A stretch of 64,000 nt of DNA from Levilactobacillus huananensis (GCF_003946145.1 NZ_RHOC01000002.1:62001-126000), one strand, 5' to 3'. Shown: positions 31,511 through 41,072, numbered from the stretch's first letter. The notes: generated by a model from the letters alone, not told the origin. Numbers and translations are program-made.

Positions 31511-31552
31511 GACCAGCTCGATAACCCGTATTTGGGGGTTATTGAGCTGGTC
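31511..31552. other. Strong orphan hairpin
   Basis: GACCAGCTC.ATAACCC and GGGTTAT.GAGCTGGTC form an almost perfect 17-bp stem. TATTAATGG follows, the same bases that follow the 31365 hairpin. On the minus strand it lies just after a 29-residue small gene, and may be its terminator although no T-run is present. Confidence 0.6.
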
Positions 31553-31564
31553 TATTAATGGTGA

Positions 31565-31654
31565 TTATCGAAGAAGATTGAAGATTCCCCAGATTAATAA
31601 GATGGCTAACAGTCCCGTAAGGATAATCAGGGCACTCTTTTGTTGCCAGCGCAT
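31565..31654 (-). CDS. 29-residue single-span membrane peptide
   Basis: The frame encodes a peptide starting MRWQQKSALII and ending IFNLLR: a basic start, one span of about 19 hydrophobic residues and an Arg end. A GGGGGG ribosome site lies 6 bp before the ATG, and a hairpin follows the stop. I do not recognise the family. The layout matches another small gene at 48311-48418, which also has a G-rich site. Small peptides of this kind can be membrane regulators or toxins of type I systems, but no antisense partner is evident. Confidence 0.6.
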   Translation of the reverse strand: MRWQQKSALIILTGLLAILLIWGIFNLLR

Positions 31655-31767
31655 CGAATCCCCCCTAGTGATACCAACTGCCTAGAGTATAACTGATTTC
31701 AGTGGTTAACAGTGGCAATCGTCTCTATCGTAAGAAATTTGACGATTATGCTGACTTATTGATAAGT

Positions 31768-32661
31768 TCAGTTGAGCACATCAAAATCGCTAGGCACAGG
31801 GGCTGTTATGGTCGTTAATTGGTTATCGGTGGCAAAGGGAGTGGGAAAGGTTAACTGCCAACAGTGGAGTCGTAGGCGCGTCTTAGACGTCACACCGTAG
31901 AGGGGATCGCCGATCAAGGGATGACCACTGGCCGCCAAGTGAACGCGAAGCTGGTGAGTTCGGCCGGTCTCTAGCTGTAATTTGACCAGAGTGGCCCCTG
32001 GTTGCTCGTCTAAGACGGCGTAATGGGTGACGGCTCTCTGTGGATGGACGCCATTAACTTGACGCTTACGGCGATCCTGGGGGTCTCTGCCGATGGGCGC
32101 GTCAAACGTGCCTTTCCCAGAAAGGTGACCAGCGACCCAGGCTAAATAGGTGCGCTGAACCCGTTTTTCGGCAATGTTGCGGACCATGATAGGGACGACG
32201 GCAGGGGTCTTGGTCATCATCAAGGCGCCGGTAGTCTCCTGGTCTAGTCGGCTCAGAATATAAGGCCCAGGCTGCTCGTCTCCCAGATAAGCAGCGACGT
32301 GATTCAGAGTTGTCCCCCGTTCGCCGGGTTGATTAGGATGAGTCTTACTGCCCCGAGTCTTGTTGACAATAATGAGATCCGCCGTTTCATAAATGACGGC
32401 CACGGTGGCGGCACTGTCAGGGTCGACCTCCGGAAAGGGTTCTTTAAAGTCATCGGGGACAAAGGTCATTTGAACAATGTCGCCGGGCGTGATGAGTTGG
32501 TTCATCGATCGGTAACTGCCATTGACGAGGACCCGTTGATTAATGCGTAGATCATGTACCAGGTGACTCGGCAGTAACCAGGCCGTCAGCTGATCGCGCA
32601 GAGAACGGACTATTTGAGTTGGGGGGAGAGTGCGTGTATAGGTCCAGTGCAAGGCCATCAT
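31768..32661 (-). CDS. RluA-family RNA pseudouridine synthase
   Basis: This 297-residue protein isomerises uridine to pseudouridine in rRNA or tRNA. The catalytic Asp is in SRLDQETTGALM (family motif HRLDxxTSG), and the C-terminal motif LETGRTHQLRVHLAASGHPLIGDPLYG is typical of RluA-type enzymes. An S4-like N-terminal part (LRINQRVLVNG) is present. GAAAGAG precedes the two adjacent start codons. Which RNA position it modifies cannot be told. Confidence 0.92.
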   Translation of the reverse strand: MMALHWTYTRTLPPTQIVRSLRDQLTAWLLPSHLVHDLRINQRVLVNGSYRSMNQLITPGDIVQMTFVPDDFKEPFPEVDPDSAATVAVIYETADLIIVNKTRGSKTHPNQPGERGTTLNHVAAYLGDEQPGPYILSRLDQETTGALMMTKTPAVVPIMVRNIAEKRVQRTYLAWVAGHLSGKGTFDAPIGRDPQDRRKRQVNGVHPQRAVTHYAVLDEQPGATLVKLQLETGRTHQLRVHLAASGHPLIGDPLYGVTSKTRLRLHCWQLTFPTPFATDNQLTTITAPVPSDFDVLN

Positions 32662-32763
32662 CTCTTTCTTGAGTTGCGTATTTTAAACGTTGATGATAGG
32701 TGCCATCAAGGAAGGCAAGCCTACTTAATTACCAACCATCATACCATTTGAGAGTCAAAAGAG

Positions 32764-32821
32764 GGGCCAAAAAAACGATCAGTCACACGCCGTGTTGTTT
32801 AACAGGGGGGACTGATCGTTT
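32764..32821 (-). terminator. Terminator of the 32.9-kb secreted protein gene
   Basis: AAACGATCAGTC (32773-32784) and GACTGATCGTTT (32810-32821) form a 12-bp stem whose loop has an inner ACAC/GTGT pair. On the minus strand it ends in seven T. Confidence 0.88.
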
Positions 32822-32890
32822 GTGTTTTATGATAATTAACAGTAATCCAAAGCAAAGACAAGTGTTGCCGGTTCTGAACCACGGAACGAA

Positions 32891-33724
32891 TTAGTCATAG
32901 GACAGATCGGTAAAACCAGAGAAGAACGGGTTGCCGTTGACCTTGTAGTTTGACCAGTCGGCAGATGCGTAGTAGCCGTCTTCAAATGGGAAGAAGCCCC
33001 GGCCGGTGTGACGATTCAAATCCTTGATGGTCAAGCGATAGTTGTTGTGAGCAAGGCGCTTGTTAGGCAATCCCTTGATGGCTCGATGGGTGTAGACTCG
33101 CGTTGTTCGGCCTTGAGTGGTCACTTTATAGGCCTTGACTGAGTGCGATGGCTTCCAAACGTCGAATCCTGAGACAGATTCGTCGGCGCCACCGGGCGTC
33201 AGTTTCTTCATTTTAGCCGCACTGTAGTATTGAACATAGTGGTCCAATGTTAAGTAGAAAGCGGCTGGTGAGGTAAATATCGTGCTATTCGGCACAGGCT
33301 TGAACCCGGTACCGGCCTGATACAGGATTGGGTTGGCTCCCAGGTTGACAATTTTAAAATCAGACTTTTTAAGCGGGATGGAAACATGCTGGCTATACCT
33401 CAGGTTCTTGATGCGATTATAGTGATTGGGGACGTTGGTAAAGTCAGCATTGACGATCCAGTAACCAGTTTGATGCTTTCTGTGGTAACCCATTCCGCCA
33501 ATCTCAACAATGGTTCCCTTCTTACTCTGAACGCGTTTGAAAGTCTTCCCCGACTTTTTCTGAGCGCCGATGTAAAGGTTCTTCTTGAGCTGAACGTAGC
33601 GGACCATCGAATGGGTGACATCCAAGTATGGTGATTTGGTAGCCGCTTGGGCCGTGGTCAGACTGCCGGTTAGACCGATAAGACCAATCGCCAGGGCCAG
33701 AGACCCCCTAAGTAGGTTGTTCAT
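32891..33724 (-). CDS. Secreted protein of unknown function
   Basis: This 277-residue protein begins with a signal peptide: two Asn, Arg, a hydrophobic core LALAIGLIGLTGSL and a TAQAA cleavage site near residue 28. The mature part is rich in Lys, Tyr and Asn (pI high) and has no Cys, as common in lactobacillar cell-surface proteins. No LPxTG or anchor is seen. AGGAGG precedes the ATG by 8 bp. Family not recognised; an SH3-like or wall-binding role would be a guess. Confidence 0.75.
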   Translation of the reverse strand: MNNLLRGSLALAIGLIGLTGSLTTAQAATKSPYLDVTHSMVRYVQLKKNLYIGAQKKSGKTFKRVQSKKGTIVEIGGMGYHRKHQTGYWIVNADFTNVPNHYNRIKNLRYSQHVSIPLKKSDFKIVNLGANPILYQAGTGFKPVPNSTIFTSPAAFYLTLDHYVQYYSAAKMKKLTPGGADESVSGFDVWKPSHSVKAYKVTTQGRTTRVYTHRAIKGLPNKRLAHNNYRLTIKDLNRHTGRGFFPFEDGYYASADWSNYKVNGNPFFSGFTDLSYD

Positions 33725-33874
33725 AGTTAACTCCTCCTGTCATCACGAGGGATGACTTTTCCTAGAAATAATGAGACGGACCCGCTCCGATTCGGGCCAT
33801 AGATTGTTATCTACAGTAAGTTATTATAGTCCTATTTAATGATCCTGTTCAGAGGGCGATTATTGTAAATGACC

Positions 33875-33906
33875 ACAAAAAAATCCCACACCATGAAGGT
33901 GTAGGA
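33875..33906 (-). terminator. Terminator of the universal stress protein gene
   Basis: On the minus strand CCTACACC and GGTGTGGG flank a short loop and are followed by ATTTTTTT. Confidence 0.88.
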
Positions 33907-33914
33907 TGAGTTGT

Positions 33915-34370
33915 TTATTTAAGTTTAGTTGGCTTAACGATTAAGACGTCGCAGATGGCAGAACGGCTAACATAGTTGGTTACAGAACCAACCATTAAAC
34001 GTTCAACGGCGGTCAATCCAGTTGACCCAATGACAATCAATTCGGAACCGTGGTCCGCTGGGAACTCTCGTGCGATAACCGGCTTAGGATTACCGAAACG
34101 AACGTGGATACTGACGTCAGTCACACCGGCGTTGATAGCTTGTTGCTTCAAGCCATCAAGCCGTTCCTGAACGTCCTCAGAAAGCTTGTAAATGACGTCA
34201 CCACTCACAGCACCACCATAAGTGTCGCTGAATTGGTTAACTTCAAGGACATTTAAGATATCAAGATGGGTTTGGTTGCGTTTAGCGACTTCAATTGCCT
34301 TTTCTAAGACTGGTTGGGTTGCTTTGGAACCGTCAACGGGAACCAGAATGTTCTTGTATTGTTGTAACAT
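33915..34370 (-). CDS. Universal stress protein (UspA family)
   Basis: This 151-residue protein has the UspA fold: strand one with ILVPVDGSK, and the ATP-binding G-x2-G-x9-G-S/T motif as GSTGLTAVERLMVGSVT near the C-terminus. Usp proteins bind ATP or similar nucleotides and raise stress survival. ATG 34370 is chosen because GGGGTGG is 8 bp upstream; the longer frame to 34397 has no site. It is a single-gene unit with its own promoter (34415-34442). Confidence 0.93.
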   Translation of the reverse strand: MLQQYKNILVPVDGSKATQPVLEKAIEVAKRNQTHLDILNVLEVNQFSDTYGGAVSGDVIYKLSEDVQERLDGLKQQAINAGVTDVSIHVRFGNPKPVIAREFPADHGSELIVIGSTGLTAVERLMVGSVTNYVSRSAICDVLIVKPTKLK

Positions 34371-34414
34371 ATGGAATGCCACCCCTTCACGAGTCATGTT
34401 AAAACTTTACCTAT

Positions 34415-34442
34415 ACTATATCATTAATTTCGCAGAGTGTAA
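34415..34442 (-). promoter_or_regulatory. Promoter of the universal stress protein gene
   Basis: On the minus strand TTACAC (34437-34442) and TATAGT (34415-34420) are 16 bp apart, 45 bp before the start codon. Confidence 0.65.
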
Positions 34443-34615
34443 GTAATTAATTCCGAGAAACCCGTATGAAAAGGGATGAAAACGCTGGAACTAGGGGGTG
34501 CCCTTAGTTTGAAAAAATTATAACAAAAGTTGCGTAAGACCATCTGTGACTCATTTCATTTTAACCAAGGCTTGGGTGACTGATGTTAGTGGTTTTCTTG
34601 ACGTTGTCCGCTTTT

Positions 34616-35083
34616 CTAACGAGAGTATTTCTTGAGAACCTCATCAATGGCGTGATTAAGGTTAATCTTCATTTCTAGCAAGTCGTTAGGGGCAGGGGTG
34701 GTATCATCCGCATACATAATAGCAGGATCAACCCACCAGATAGGCCCAGGTTGTGGCGTGTCACCATGATGTCTCGGCAAAATATGCCAGTGGGCATGGG
34801 AATCACCATTTCCTAGCATTTCAATATTCATCTTGTCGGCTCTAAATGCGATAGAACAGGCTTCTGAGACCCAGCTCATCTCTTTTAGGAACTGGTCCTT
34901 AAGTGTGGGGGGCATTAAATGAAGCTCGGTGACATGTTCTTTGGCTAGAAACAAGGTATACCCCCGAAAGTATTGCGTATCCGCTAAAACCACGTAACCC
35001 GTGGCTAATTCTTTCACAAAATAAGGGTTCTTATGCGCTTTAATCAGGGCAATGCGCTGACAAATTAAGCAGTTATTTTGCAT
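34616..35083 (-). CDS. HIT-family nucleotide hydrolase
   Basis: This 155-residue protein carries the histidine-triad motif H-A-H-W-H in SHAHWHILPR, where the middle His is the nucleophile for nucleotidyl transfer. An N-terminal CLICQR pair of Cys may bind metal. The motif, the RGYTLFLAKEHVTEL stretch and size agree with diadenosine-polyphosphate hydrolases of the HIT superfamily. ATG 35083 is chosen, with GAGG 12 bp upstream; the ATG at 35089 is very close to that site. Substrate not certain. Confidence 0.86.
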   Translation of the reverse strand: MQNNCLICQRIALIKAHKNPYFVKELATGYVVLADTQYFRGYTLFLAKEHVTELHLMPPTLKDQFLKEMSWVSEACSIAFRADKMNIEMLGNGDSHAHWHILPRHHGDTPQPGPIWWVDPAIMYADDTTPAPNDLLEMKINLNHAIDEVLKKYSR

Positions 35084-35133
35084 GATCATCGACCTCAGTT
35101 CATTTTCTCATGGATTCTGCAGCGACTTTAGAC

Positions 35134-35170
35134 AAACAAAAACCGCCGAATCTCTCTGGATTCGACGGTA
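35134..35170 (-). terminator. Terminator of the opp operon
   Basis: On the minus strand CCGTCGAATC pairs with GATTCGGCGG (one mismatch) and TTTTTGTTTG follows, just after oppA. Confidence 0.9.
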
Positions 35171-35204
35171 ATCGTCATGGTTCATGAACCGAAACATCTT
35201 CGAT

Positions 35205-37031
35205 TTACTTAAGACTTGATGAGGTCAAGGATAAGTTCGTCCAGAAGTTCTGGTTAGCAGCACCCATGTCAAAGCCCTTAACCCGCTTGTTAACTGGGGC
35301 CCAGTTGTAACTGAAGTTATCAGGAACAACGGCGGCTTGTTCGTTCATGTAGTTCTGCCAATCCTTGAAGGCCTTGATTCTGTATGATTCGTTCCAGGCC
35401 TTGTCATTGTTCATGTCATTCATGAGTTGCGTGTTCTTCTTCGTTGCGAAGTGACCCATGTTGTAAGTGGCATCTTCACCATAGATTTGTGTAGGCGTTG
35501 GTTCAGATGACAAGCTCCATGCGGCAGCGTAAACGTCGACCGTATTTTGTTGTGGCTTTTGAATAGTAGAGTAGAAACTGTTCATTTCCATTGTCTTACC
35601 CGTTGCCAACTTGGCATTCAAGCCCACCTTACGCCATTGTTGCAGGTAGTCTTGGTATTCAGCAGCTTGCGCTGAAGTTCCAGTCATAGCCCCAAAGTTA
35701 ATGGTTAATGGCTTACCCTTAGGATCTGAACGCCACTTGCTACCATTACGCTTCTTGTAACCGGCCTTATCCAGTAATTGGTTAGCCTTCTTGATGTTCA
35801 GAGGGTAACCTTTGGCTGAAGAATCCCAGTACTTCTTGAAGATTGGTGGAATCAACGTGTTCCCACGCCAAGTGATCCCATTCCCGAACTTCTTGTTGAC
35901 GGCATCGAGGTTCAAGGCGTACATCATGGCTTGACGTAAGCTCTTGTTGTTCATCTTGCTGTTCTTATCCATCACGTTCTTTTGAGTCTTAGTGTCGTAG
36001 TGACCGACGTTGAAGCCGAAGTAACCATAGGAGAGGGCAGGTTGTCCGACCATCTGGTAGTTCTTGGTGTTCTTGATCTGCTTGTAGTCAGTCCCACGCA
36101 TGACACTGTTAGGAACAGTGAAGTCGTACTTGTTGGATTGGATAGCCTTGTCAATGTTATTGGAAGAAACCACGTTGATGCTGATGTGCTTGATTTGTGG
36201 TGTCTTGCCATAGTAGTACTTGTTTGGTGACCAAGTCGTGGATTCACCTTCAACCACTTTATCCAATTGGTAAGGACCAGTGAAGAGGGGTGCCTTACGG
36301 ATTTGCTTGGATGAAGCTAACTTGGCGATTGGCACGTTCTTGATGTACTCGTAAGGTTCTACAGAACCCCAAATGAAGGAGTTACCAGAATATTGCATGG
36401 ATGGCGTAACCTTCGTCAAATGGATAACCGCCGTCCGACCAGTTTGGCCGTCGGGGAAGGTGATCCCAGAGATGGTCTTGGCACTACCGGTGTGGTATTC
36501 AGCCATCCCTTTAATAGCGTTGTAGTCAGCAGAGTACTGTTGGGAAGTCGTGTTCTTATTGGCAATGACTTCGTATGGATACTCGATATCCTTAGCAGTT
36601 ACCTTGTCACCGTTTGACCACTTAGCGTCTTTACGTAAGGTGATCGTCACTGTCTTGGCTTTACGGTCAATCTTCTGGTTGGCAAGCCCACCATTGATGA
36701 TCTTGAAGTTACCGTCAGTGCGGAATAATCCGTTGATGTTACCCGGCGTTTCCCCACCTGGTGAGAAGACATCGGCATCTTCGGCGTTGGTCGATAAGAC
36801 GGGATCGGCGATCCCTTGGAATGGTGAGTCGTTAGGTTCTGCGAGCTTTAATGTACTGTTCTTCGTCGCGGACTTATCAGTGGCTTTCGTGTTCTTATAT
36901 GAAGCGGACATTTTTACGGAAGCGCCACTAGTTCCAGAGTTGGAACTGGATGAACTTTTGCTGGAACATGCTGCAAGGCTGAGTGTTGCAAGAACAGCCA
37001 CGGCAGACAATGCGAGCTTTTTCTTATCCAT
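35205..37031 (-). CDS. oppA: Oligopeptide ABC transporter substrate-binding lipoprotein
   Basis: This 608-residue protein is the extracytoplasmic peptide receptor. It has a lipoprotein signal with LAAC, lipid Cys C22, followed by a Ser/Lys linker, and the SBP family 5 domain (e.g. WSNGDKVTAKDIEYPYEVI and FNVGHY.TKTQKN). It is last in the oppDFBCA operon, separated from oppC by 131 bp with a stable hairpin. That arrangement often gives more binding protein than permease. A PTS-independent peptide source fits the fastidious nutrition of lactobacilli. Confidence 0.95.
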   Translation of the reverse strand: MDKKKLALSAVAVLATLSLAACSSKSSSSSNSGTSGASVKMSASYKNTKATDKSATKNSTLKLAEPNDSPFQGIADPVLSTNAEDADVFSPGGETPGNINGLFRTDGNFKIINGGLANQKIDRKAKTVTITLRKDAKWSNGDKVTAKDIEYPYEVIANKNTTSQQYSADYNAIKGMAEYHTGSAKTISGITFPDGQTGRTAVIHLTKVTPSMQYSGNSFIWGSVEPYEYIKNVPIAKLASSKQIRKAPLFTGPYQLDKVVEGESTTWSPNKYYYGKTPQIKHISINVVSSNNIDKAIQSNKYDFTVPNSVMRGTDYKQIKNTKNYQMVGQPALSYGYFGFNVGHYDTKTQKNVMDKNSKMNNKSLRQAMMYALNLDAVNKKFGNGITWRGNTLIPPIFKKYWDSSAKGYPLNIKKANQLLDKAGYKKRNGSKWRSDPKGKPLTINFGAMTGTSAQAAEYQDYLQQWRKVGLNAKLATGKTMEMNSFYSTIQKPQQNTVDVYAAAWSLSSEPTPTQIYGEDATYNMGHFATKKNTQLMNDMNNDKAWNESYRIKAFKDWQNYMNEQAAVVPDNFSYNWAPVNKRVKGFDMGAANQNFWTNLSLTSSSLK

Positions 37032-37072
37032 ACTATGTTTCCCCCTTGTATAAAATCCTCAAGTTATAAGCC

Positions 37073-37096
37073 AACCGATTCTCCTCAGGATCGGTT
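37073..37096 (-). other. Hairpin between oppC and oppA
   Basis: AACCGAT (37073-37079) and ATCGGTT (37090-37096) form a 7-bp stem with a 10-nt loop and no T-run; likely a processing or stabilising element that separates oppA expression. Confidence 0.55.
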
Positions 37097-37162
37097 GTAG
37101 ACCCAATGTGACGACTGACGCAGATGAAGGGTGGCACCATCTCCTCAAATGAAAGTGGGTGA

Positions 37163-38113
37163 TTAATCGGCAGCTCCTTGGCGTTGCGAAGCATCCGCAG
37201 CGCGCCGCAGAACTTGGCCGACATAGCTAATCGCTAAACAAAGAATGATGATTTCCAGTGCGGCTGGCAACCAAGTCCACCAGTATTGCGTGATGTTATT
37301 GGGGTCATTGGCATTAGAAATCATGGTCCCGAGTGAAGGCGTCTGGCTTGGTAGCCCGAAGCCCAGGTAAGACAGCCCGGTTTCAACCCCGATGTTTTCG
37401 GCGAAGGACAGGGTACAGTCGACGATGATCAGAGAAGAAATGTTAGGCATAATTTCTCTGAAGATAATCTTCCAGTGGCTGGTTCCAGAAGTCCGGGAAG
37501 CGGCCACATAATCCTTCTCTGACTCGGCCAAGGTTCTGGACCGAATCAACCGTGACGTTCCTTCCCAATAGAAGATGGAGAAGATGAACGTTAAGGTCAC
37601 GGAGTTGTAGTGTGGGATGATGGTTACCAGAACGATAATCATCATGGTCATGGGTAACATCATCATGAAGTCATAAACCCGTTGCATTCCCCAGTCGATA
37701 TAGCCATTGAAGTAACCGGAGATGAGTCCCCAACAGATCCCGAAGGTGGAAGACACAATGGTCAAGCCAATCGCAATCCCGATGGAGTTACGCGATCCGA
37801 CGATCAGTTGCTTGGCTACGGAACGGCCACCTGAATCGGCACCGAGCCAGAATTCAGGGGTGAACGGCTGGTTGAAGTACGCCATGATATTGGTTTCCAT
37901 CATCTTAGGTGTGTTGATAAATAGGGCACCCACCATGACGAAGGCAATGAAGCCCACGATGATGAAGAGGGCGACCATGGCGGGACGATCCGCTTTAAAT
38001 TCACTCCAGATGATTTTGGCCGTCGATGGCGTGGCTTCCGCCTGAGCCTCCTGCGATAGGCGGGCCAAATCAGCTGCGGAAATATCTGAATGTTGTTCGA
38101 AGTTTTCTGCCAT
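37163..38113 (-). CDS. oppC: Oligopeptide ABC transporter permease OppC
   Basis: This 316-residue inner-membrane protein has the DppC/OppC shape: a cytoplasmic N-terminus, one span at about 45-65, an outside loop NQPFTPEFWLGADSGGRSVA and then five spans with the EAA-type loop EKDYVAASRTSGTSHWKIIFREIMPN that contacts the ATPases. It starts 15 bp after oppB. It forms the heterodimeric channel with OppB. Confidence 0.95.
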   Translation of the reverse strand: MAENFEQHSDISAADLARLSQEAQAEATPSTAKIIWSEFKADRPAMVALFIIVGFIAFVMVGALFINTPKMMETNIMAYFNQPFTPEFWLGADSGGRSVAKQLIVGSRNSIGIAIGLTIVSSTFGICWGLISGYFNGYIDWGMQRVYDFMMMLPMTMMIIVLVTIIPHYNSVTLTFIFSIFYWEGTSRLIRSRTLAESEKDYVAASRTSGTSHWKIIFREIMPNISSLIIVDCTLSFAENIGVETGLSYLGFGLPSQTPSLGTMISNANDPNNITQYWWTWLPAALEIIILCLAISYVGQVLRRAADASQRQGAAD

Positions 38114-38128
38114 TCTGTTTAGCCTCCT

Positions 38129-39088
38129 TTATTCAATCCGAATTCGTGGGTCGACGATGCTCAGGATGATATCGGAGAGCAGGGTTCCCAGTAAGTTTAA
38201 AATCCCATAAATGAGGACTAGAGCGGTGATAACCGTGTAGTCCCGGTAGCTGATCGAGTTCACGAACAGCAGGCCCATCCCGGGGTAAGAGAAGACCGTT
38301 TCGGTAAAGATTGATCCGTTCAACAGCCCAGTGATGGAGTAGCCGGCAAAGGCGGCAATTGGTAAGAGTGAGTTTCTGAAGATATGGTGTAAGTAAATGT
38401 CTCGGTTCGGCACCCCTTTGGACCGCGCCGTTCTGACGTAGTCTGAATGCTTGGCGTCGATAACTTCGGAACGCAGGTACTGAACAATGTTGACGGTACC
38501 GAACAGCGCCCCTAGGAGACCCGGTAACAAGATATGGTAGAAACGCGACCCGACGGTATGGAGCCATCCGGTAGCGTCCGAGGATATTGACCCGGTCGTT
38601 GGGAACCACCCCAAAACGTAACCGAAGATCCAAATCCCGATAACCAGGATAACGAAGAACGGAATACAGTAGGTCACGTAGGTGTAGACCCGGATAATGG
38701 TATCGGGTAACTTACCTTCGTGCCGACCCGCGAAGACCCCCATTGGGAGGGCAAAGATGTAGGTCAGAATCATCGTGAACAGTGCCAACCAGAGCGTGTT
38801 CCCGGCCCGGCCTTCAATCAGCCGCGTTACAGGTTCTTGATACTGGTAGCTGTTTCCTAAGTTCCCATGGAACAAGTGAACAACCCAGTTCCAATATTGT
38901 TGATACCAAGGGTCGTACAACCCATTGATGCGCATTAAATGCTTGATTTGCTGGGGGTCAGCCTTAGGGTTAATCGAACCGGTAAATGGGTCACCGGGCA
39001 TCGCCTTAGCCAGGAGGAAGACCAGCAGACTGAGAATAATGACTTCAGGAATCATGATTAAGAAACGTCGGAGAATCGTTTTCCACAT
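38129..39088 (-). CDS. oppB: Oligopeptide ABC transporter permease OppB
   Basis: This 319-residue protein is the partner permease, with the N-terminal RRFLIMIPEVIILSLLVFLL span, the conserved MPGDPF segment and the EAA loop HSDYVRTARSKGVPNRDIYLHHIFRNSLLP. Its start overlaps the oppF stop by one base. Confidence 0.95.
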   Translation of the reverse strand: MWKTILRRFLIMIPEVIILSLLVFLLAKAMPGDPFTGSINPKADPQQIKHLMRINGLYDPWYQQYWNWVVHLFHGNLGNSYQYQEPVTRLIEGRAGNTLWLALFTMILTYIFALPMGVFAGRHEGKLPDTIIRVYTYVTYCIPFFVILVIGIWIFGYVLGWFPTTGSISSDATGWLHTVGSRFYHILLPGLLGALFGTVNIVQYLRSEVIDAKHSDYVRTARSKGVPNRDIYLHHIFRNSLLPIAAFAGYSITGLLNGSIFTETVFSYPGMGLLFVNSISYRDYTVITALVLIYGILNLLGTLLSDIILSIVDPRIRIE

Positions 39089-40062
39089 TAGGCCTGCACC
39101 TCTCCTTCCTGGGTGGCAAGTTGCTGAGCCAGAGCTTGTGGCAAGGCTACCGCGTGGGTCTTCGTAATCTGGACCAGTGGGTAGGCCTCGCCGTCATCGT
39201 CGTAGTACTTGCTTTGTTGTTCTTGGTAGACCTTTTCAACGGCCAAACGGGAGGCTCTGTGGGCTTCACGTTGGTTGACGTTGGTTTCGGGAATTGCTGC
39301 CAGAAGCCGCTTGGTGTAGATATGTAACGGGTGATTGTAGATGTCGTCACGGGTTCCAATCTCGACTAATCGACCCCGGTTCATGATGGCAATGTTGTTA
39401 CACATGTGCCGCACAACCCCTAAGTCATGAGAGATGAACAGGTAGGAAATCCCAAATTCACGTTGAATCTTCTTCATAAAGTTCAAGACTTGTGCTTGAA
39501 CGGAGAGGTCCAATGCAGAGACGGGTTCATCGGCAATGATGAGCTTCGGGTTGGTGGCCACCGCACGGGCGACGCCAATCCGTTGTCGCTGGCCACCGGA
39601 GAATTGGTGAGGATACTTGTATAAGGCATCTGCATCCAGTCCGACGATGTCGAGGAGTTGTAAGACACGCAGCTTCTCATCATCTTTGCTGAGGTGTTCG
39701 AAGTTTCGGAGGGGTTCGGCGATGATGTCTTCGATCCGCTTCCGGGGGTTTAGACTCGACAGGGAATCTTGGAAAATCATTTGGACGTCGCGGTTGTAGT
39801 CCAACTTGCGACGGTTATCAGCCTTAGTGATGTCTTGTCCTTTATAGAGGATAGACCCACTGGTGACCTTTTCGAGACCGACGACGGATTTGCCAGTCGT
39901 GGACTTTCCGGAACCAGATTCACCTACTAATCCGTAGGTTTCACCGGCTTCAATATTGAAGGTGATGCCATCGACGGCCCGGACGGAATCGGTGATGCGG
40001 TTCCAGAATCCAGTACGGATGGGGTAGTGAACTTTAAGATCTTTGATTTCGATTAGGCTCAT
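39088..40062 (-). CDS. oppF: Oligopeptide ABC transporter ATPase OppF
   Basis: This 324-residue protein is the second nucleotide-binding subunit, with Walker A GESGSGKST, signature FSGGQRQR, Walker B LIIADEP and the switch His in SHDLGVV. The C-terminal extension RLLAAIPETNVNQRE is the oligopeptide-transporter type, but the Cys cluster for an iron-sulfur centre seen in some members is absent. It overlaps oppD by 4 bases and oppB by 1. Confidence 0.95.
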   Translation of the reverse strand: MSLIEIKDLKVHYPIRTGFWNRITDSVRAVDGITFNIEAGETYGLVGESGSGKSTTGKSVVGLEKVTSGSILYKGQDITKADNRRKLDYNRDVQMIFQDSLSSLNPRKRIEDIIAEPLRNFEHLSKDDEKLRVLQLLDIVGLDADALYKYPHQFSGGQRQRIGVARAVATNPKLIIADEPVSALDLSVQAQVLNFMKKIQREFGISYLFISHDLGVVRHMCNNIAIMNRGRLVEIGTRDDIYNHPLHIYTKRLLAAIPETNVNQREAHRASRLAVEKVYQEQQSKYYDDDGEAYPLVQITKTHAVALPQALAQQLATQEGEVQA

Positions 40063-41072
40063 GCCATCACGCTCCCCTTCTCGTCTGGAAATTCAAAGTC
40101 CTTGTAGCAGGTGCAACGGACTTCGTGACCCGGTGCAACTTCATGCATTTCCGGGTGTTCTTCGTGGGCACTGGCTGGTACCCAAGGGATCCGTGGTGCG
40201 AATCGATCACCCTTACTTGGCATCTTCTGTAAGGAAGGCACGTTACCCTGGATGACGTAGAGGTCATCATTTTCGTTGTCCCGTTGGGGCATCGACCGCA
40301 AGAGGGAACGGGTGTAAGGATGTTTTGGTGAATTGAAGATTTGTTCCGCGGTTCCTTGCTCGACAATCTGACCGGCATACATGACGGCAACTCGGTCGGC
40401 GGTTTCGGCCACAACGCCTAAATCATGAGTGATCAGGATGATACCAGCGTGGTTTTCATGTTGAATGTCGCGGAGAACATCCAAGATCTGGGCTTGAATC
40501 GTGACATCCAATGCCGTTGTGGGTTCGTCGGCAATGATTAAGTCTGGTTTACAAGCAATAGCAATGGCAATGATGACCCGTTGCCGCATCCCACCGGATA
40601 GTTCGTGGGGATATTGGTGAGCCGTTCGTTCGGGATTAACGATCCCAACTTCATTGAGCAGTTCAATGACCCGGTCATGTTTAGCTGACTTAGATAGGGA
40701 AGTATGGTAATCCATGACCTCACTAATTTGGTCCTCAATGCGCTTGAGGGGATTCAAGGCTGACAAGGGATCTTGGAAGATCATGCCAATCTTGGCACCT
40801 CTGAATTGGTTATAACCATCTTCATCTAAGCCAAGTAGGTCGGTTCCTTCAAAGTCGACGGAACCGGAAATCTTGGTTTCGGCAGGATCATGAAGGCCCA
40901 TAATCGTTGTGGCTAAAGTACTCTTACCACATCCTGATTCACCAACGATGGCGAGAATTTCGTCGTGTTGGACTTGGAGGTTAATGTGGGAGATGGCGTC
41001 GTAGTAGTGTCCGTTAATCTTGAAAGCCGTGCTGACGTCTTTAATATCTAGAAAGTTTGATGCGGTTTTCAC
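40059..41072 (-). CDS. oppD: Oligopeptide ABC transporter ATPase OppD
   Basis: This 337-residue protein is the first nucleotide-binding subunit, with Walker [10 protein letters not shown], signature LSGGMRQR, Walker B LIIADEP and switch His in THDLGVV. The C-terminal CTCYKDF region is what remains of the Cys-rich extension. GTG 41072 is chosen over an ATG at 41108 because GGGAGGG lies 7 bp upstream. First gene of the operon, about 100 bp after a consensus promoter. Confidence 0.94.
   Translation of the reverse strand: MKTASNFLDIKDVSTAFKINGHYYDAISHINLQVQHDEILAIVGESGCGKSTLATTIMGLHDPAETKISGSVDFEGTDLLGLDEDGYNQFRGAKIGMIFQDPLSALNPLKRIEDQISEVMDYHTSLSKSAKHDRVIELLNEVGIVNPERTAHQYPHELSGGMRQRVIIAIAIACKPDLIIADEPTTALDVTIQAQILDVLRDIQHENHAGIILITHDLGVVAETADRVAVMYAGQIVEQGTAEQIFNSPKHPYTRSLLRSMPQRDNENDDLYVIQGNVPSLQKMPSKGDRFAPRIPWVPASAHEEHPEMHEVAPGHEVRCTCYKDFEFPDEKGSVMA

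Noticed and set aside
36550-37053. 167-codon plus-strand frame over the start of oppA
   Set aside because: Shadow of oppA on the opposite strand, without a supporting ribosome site.
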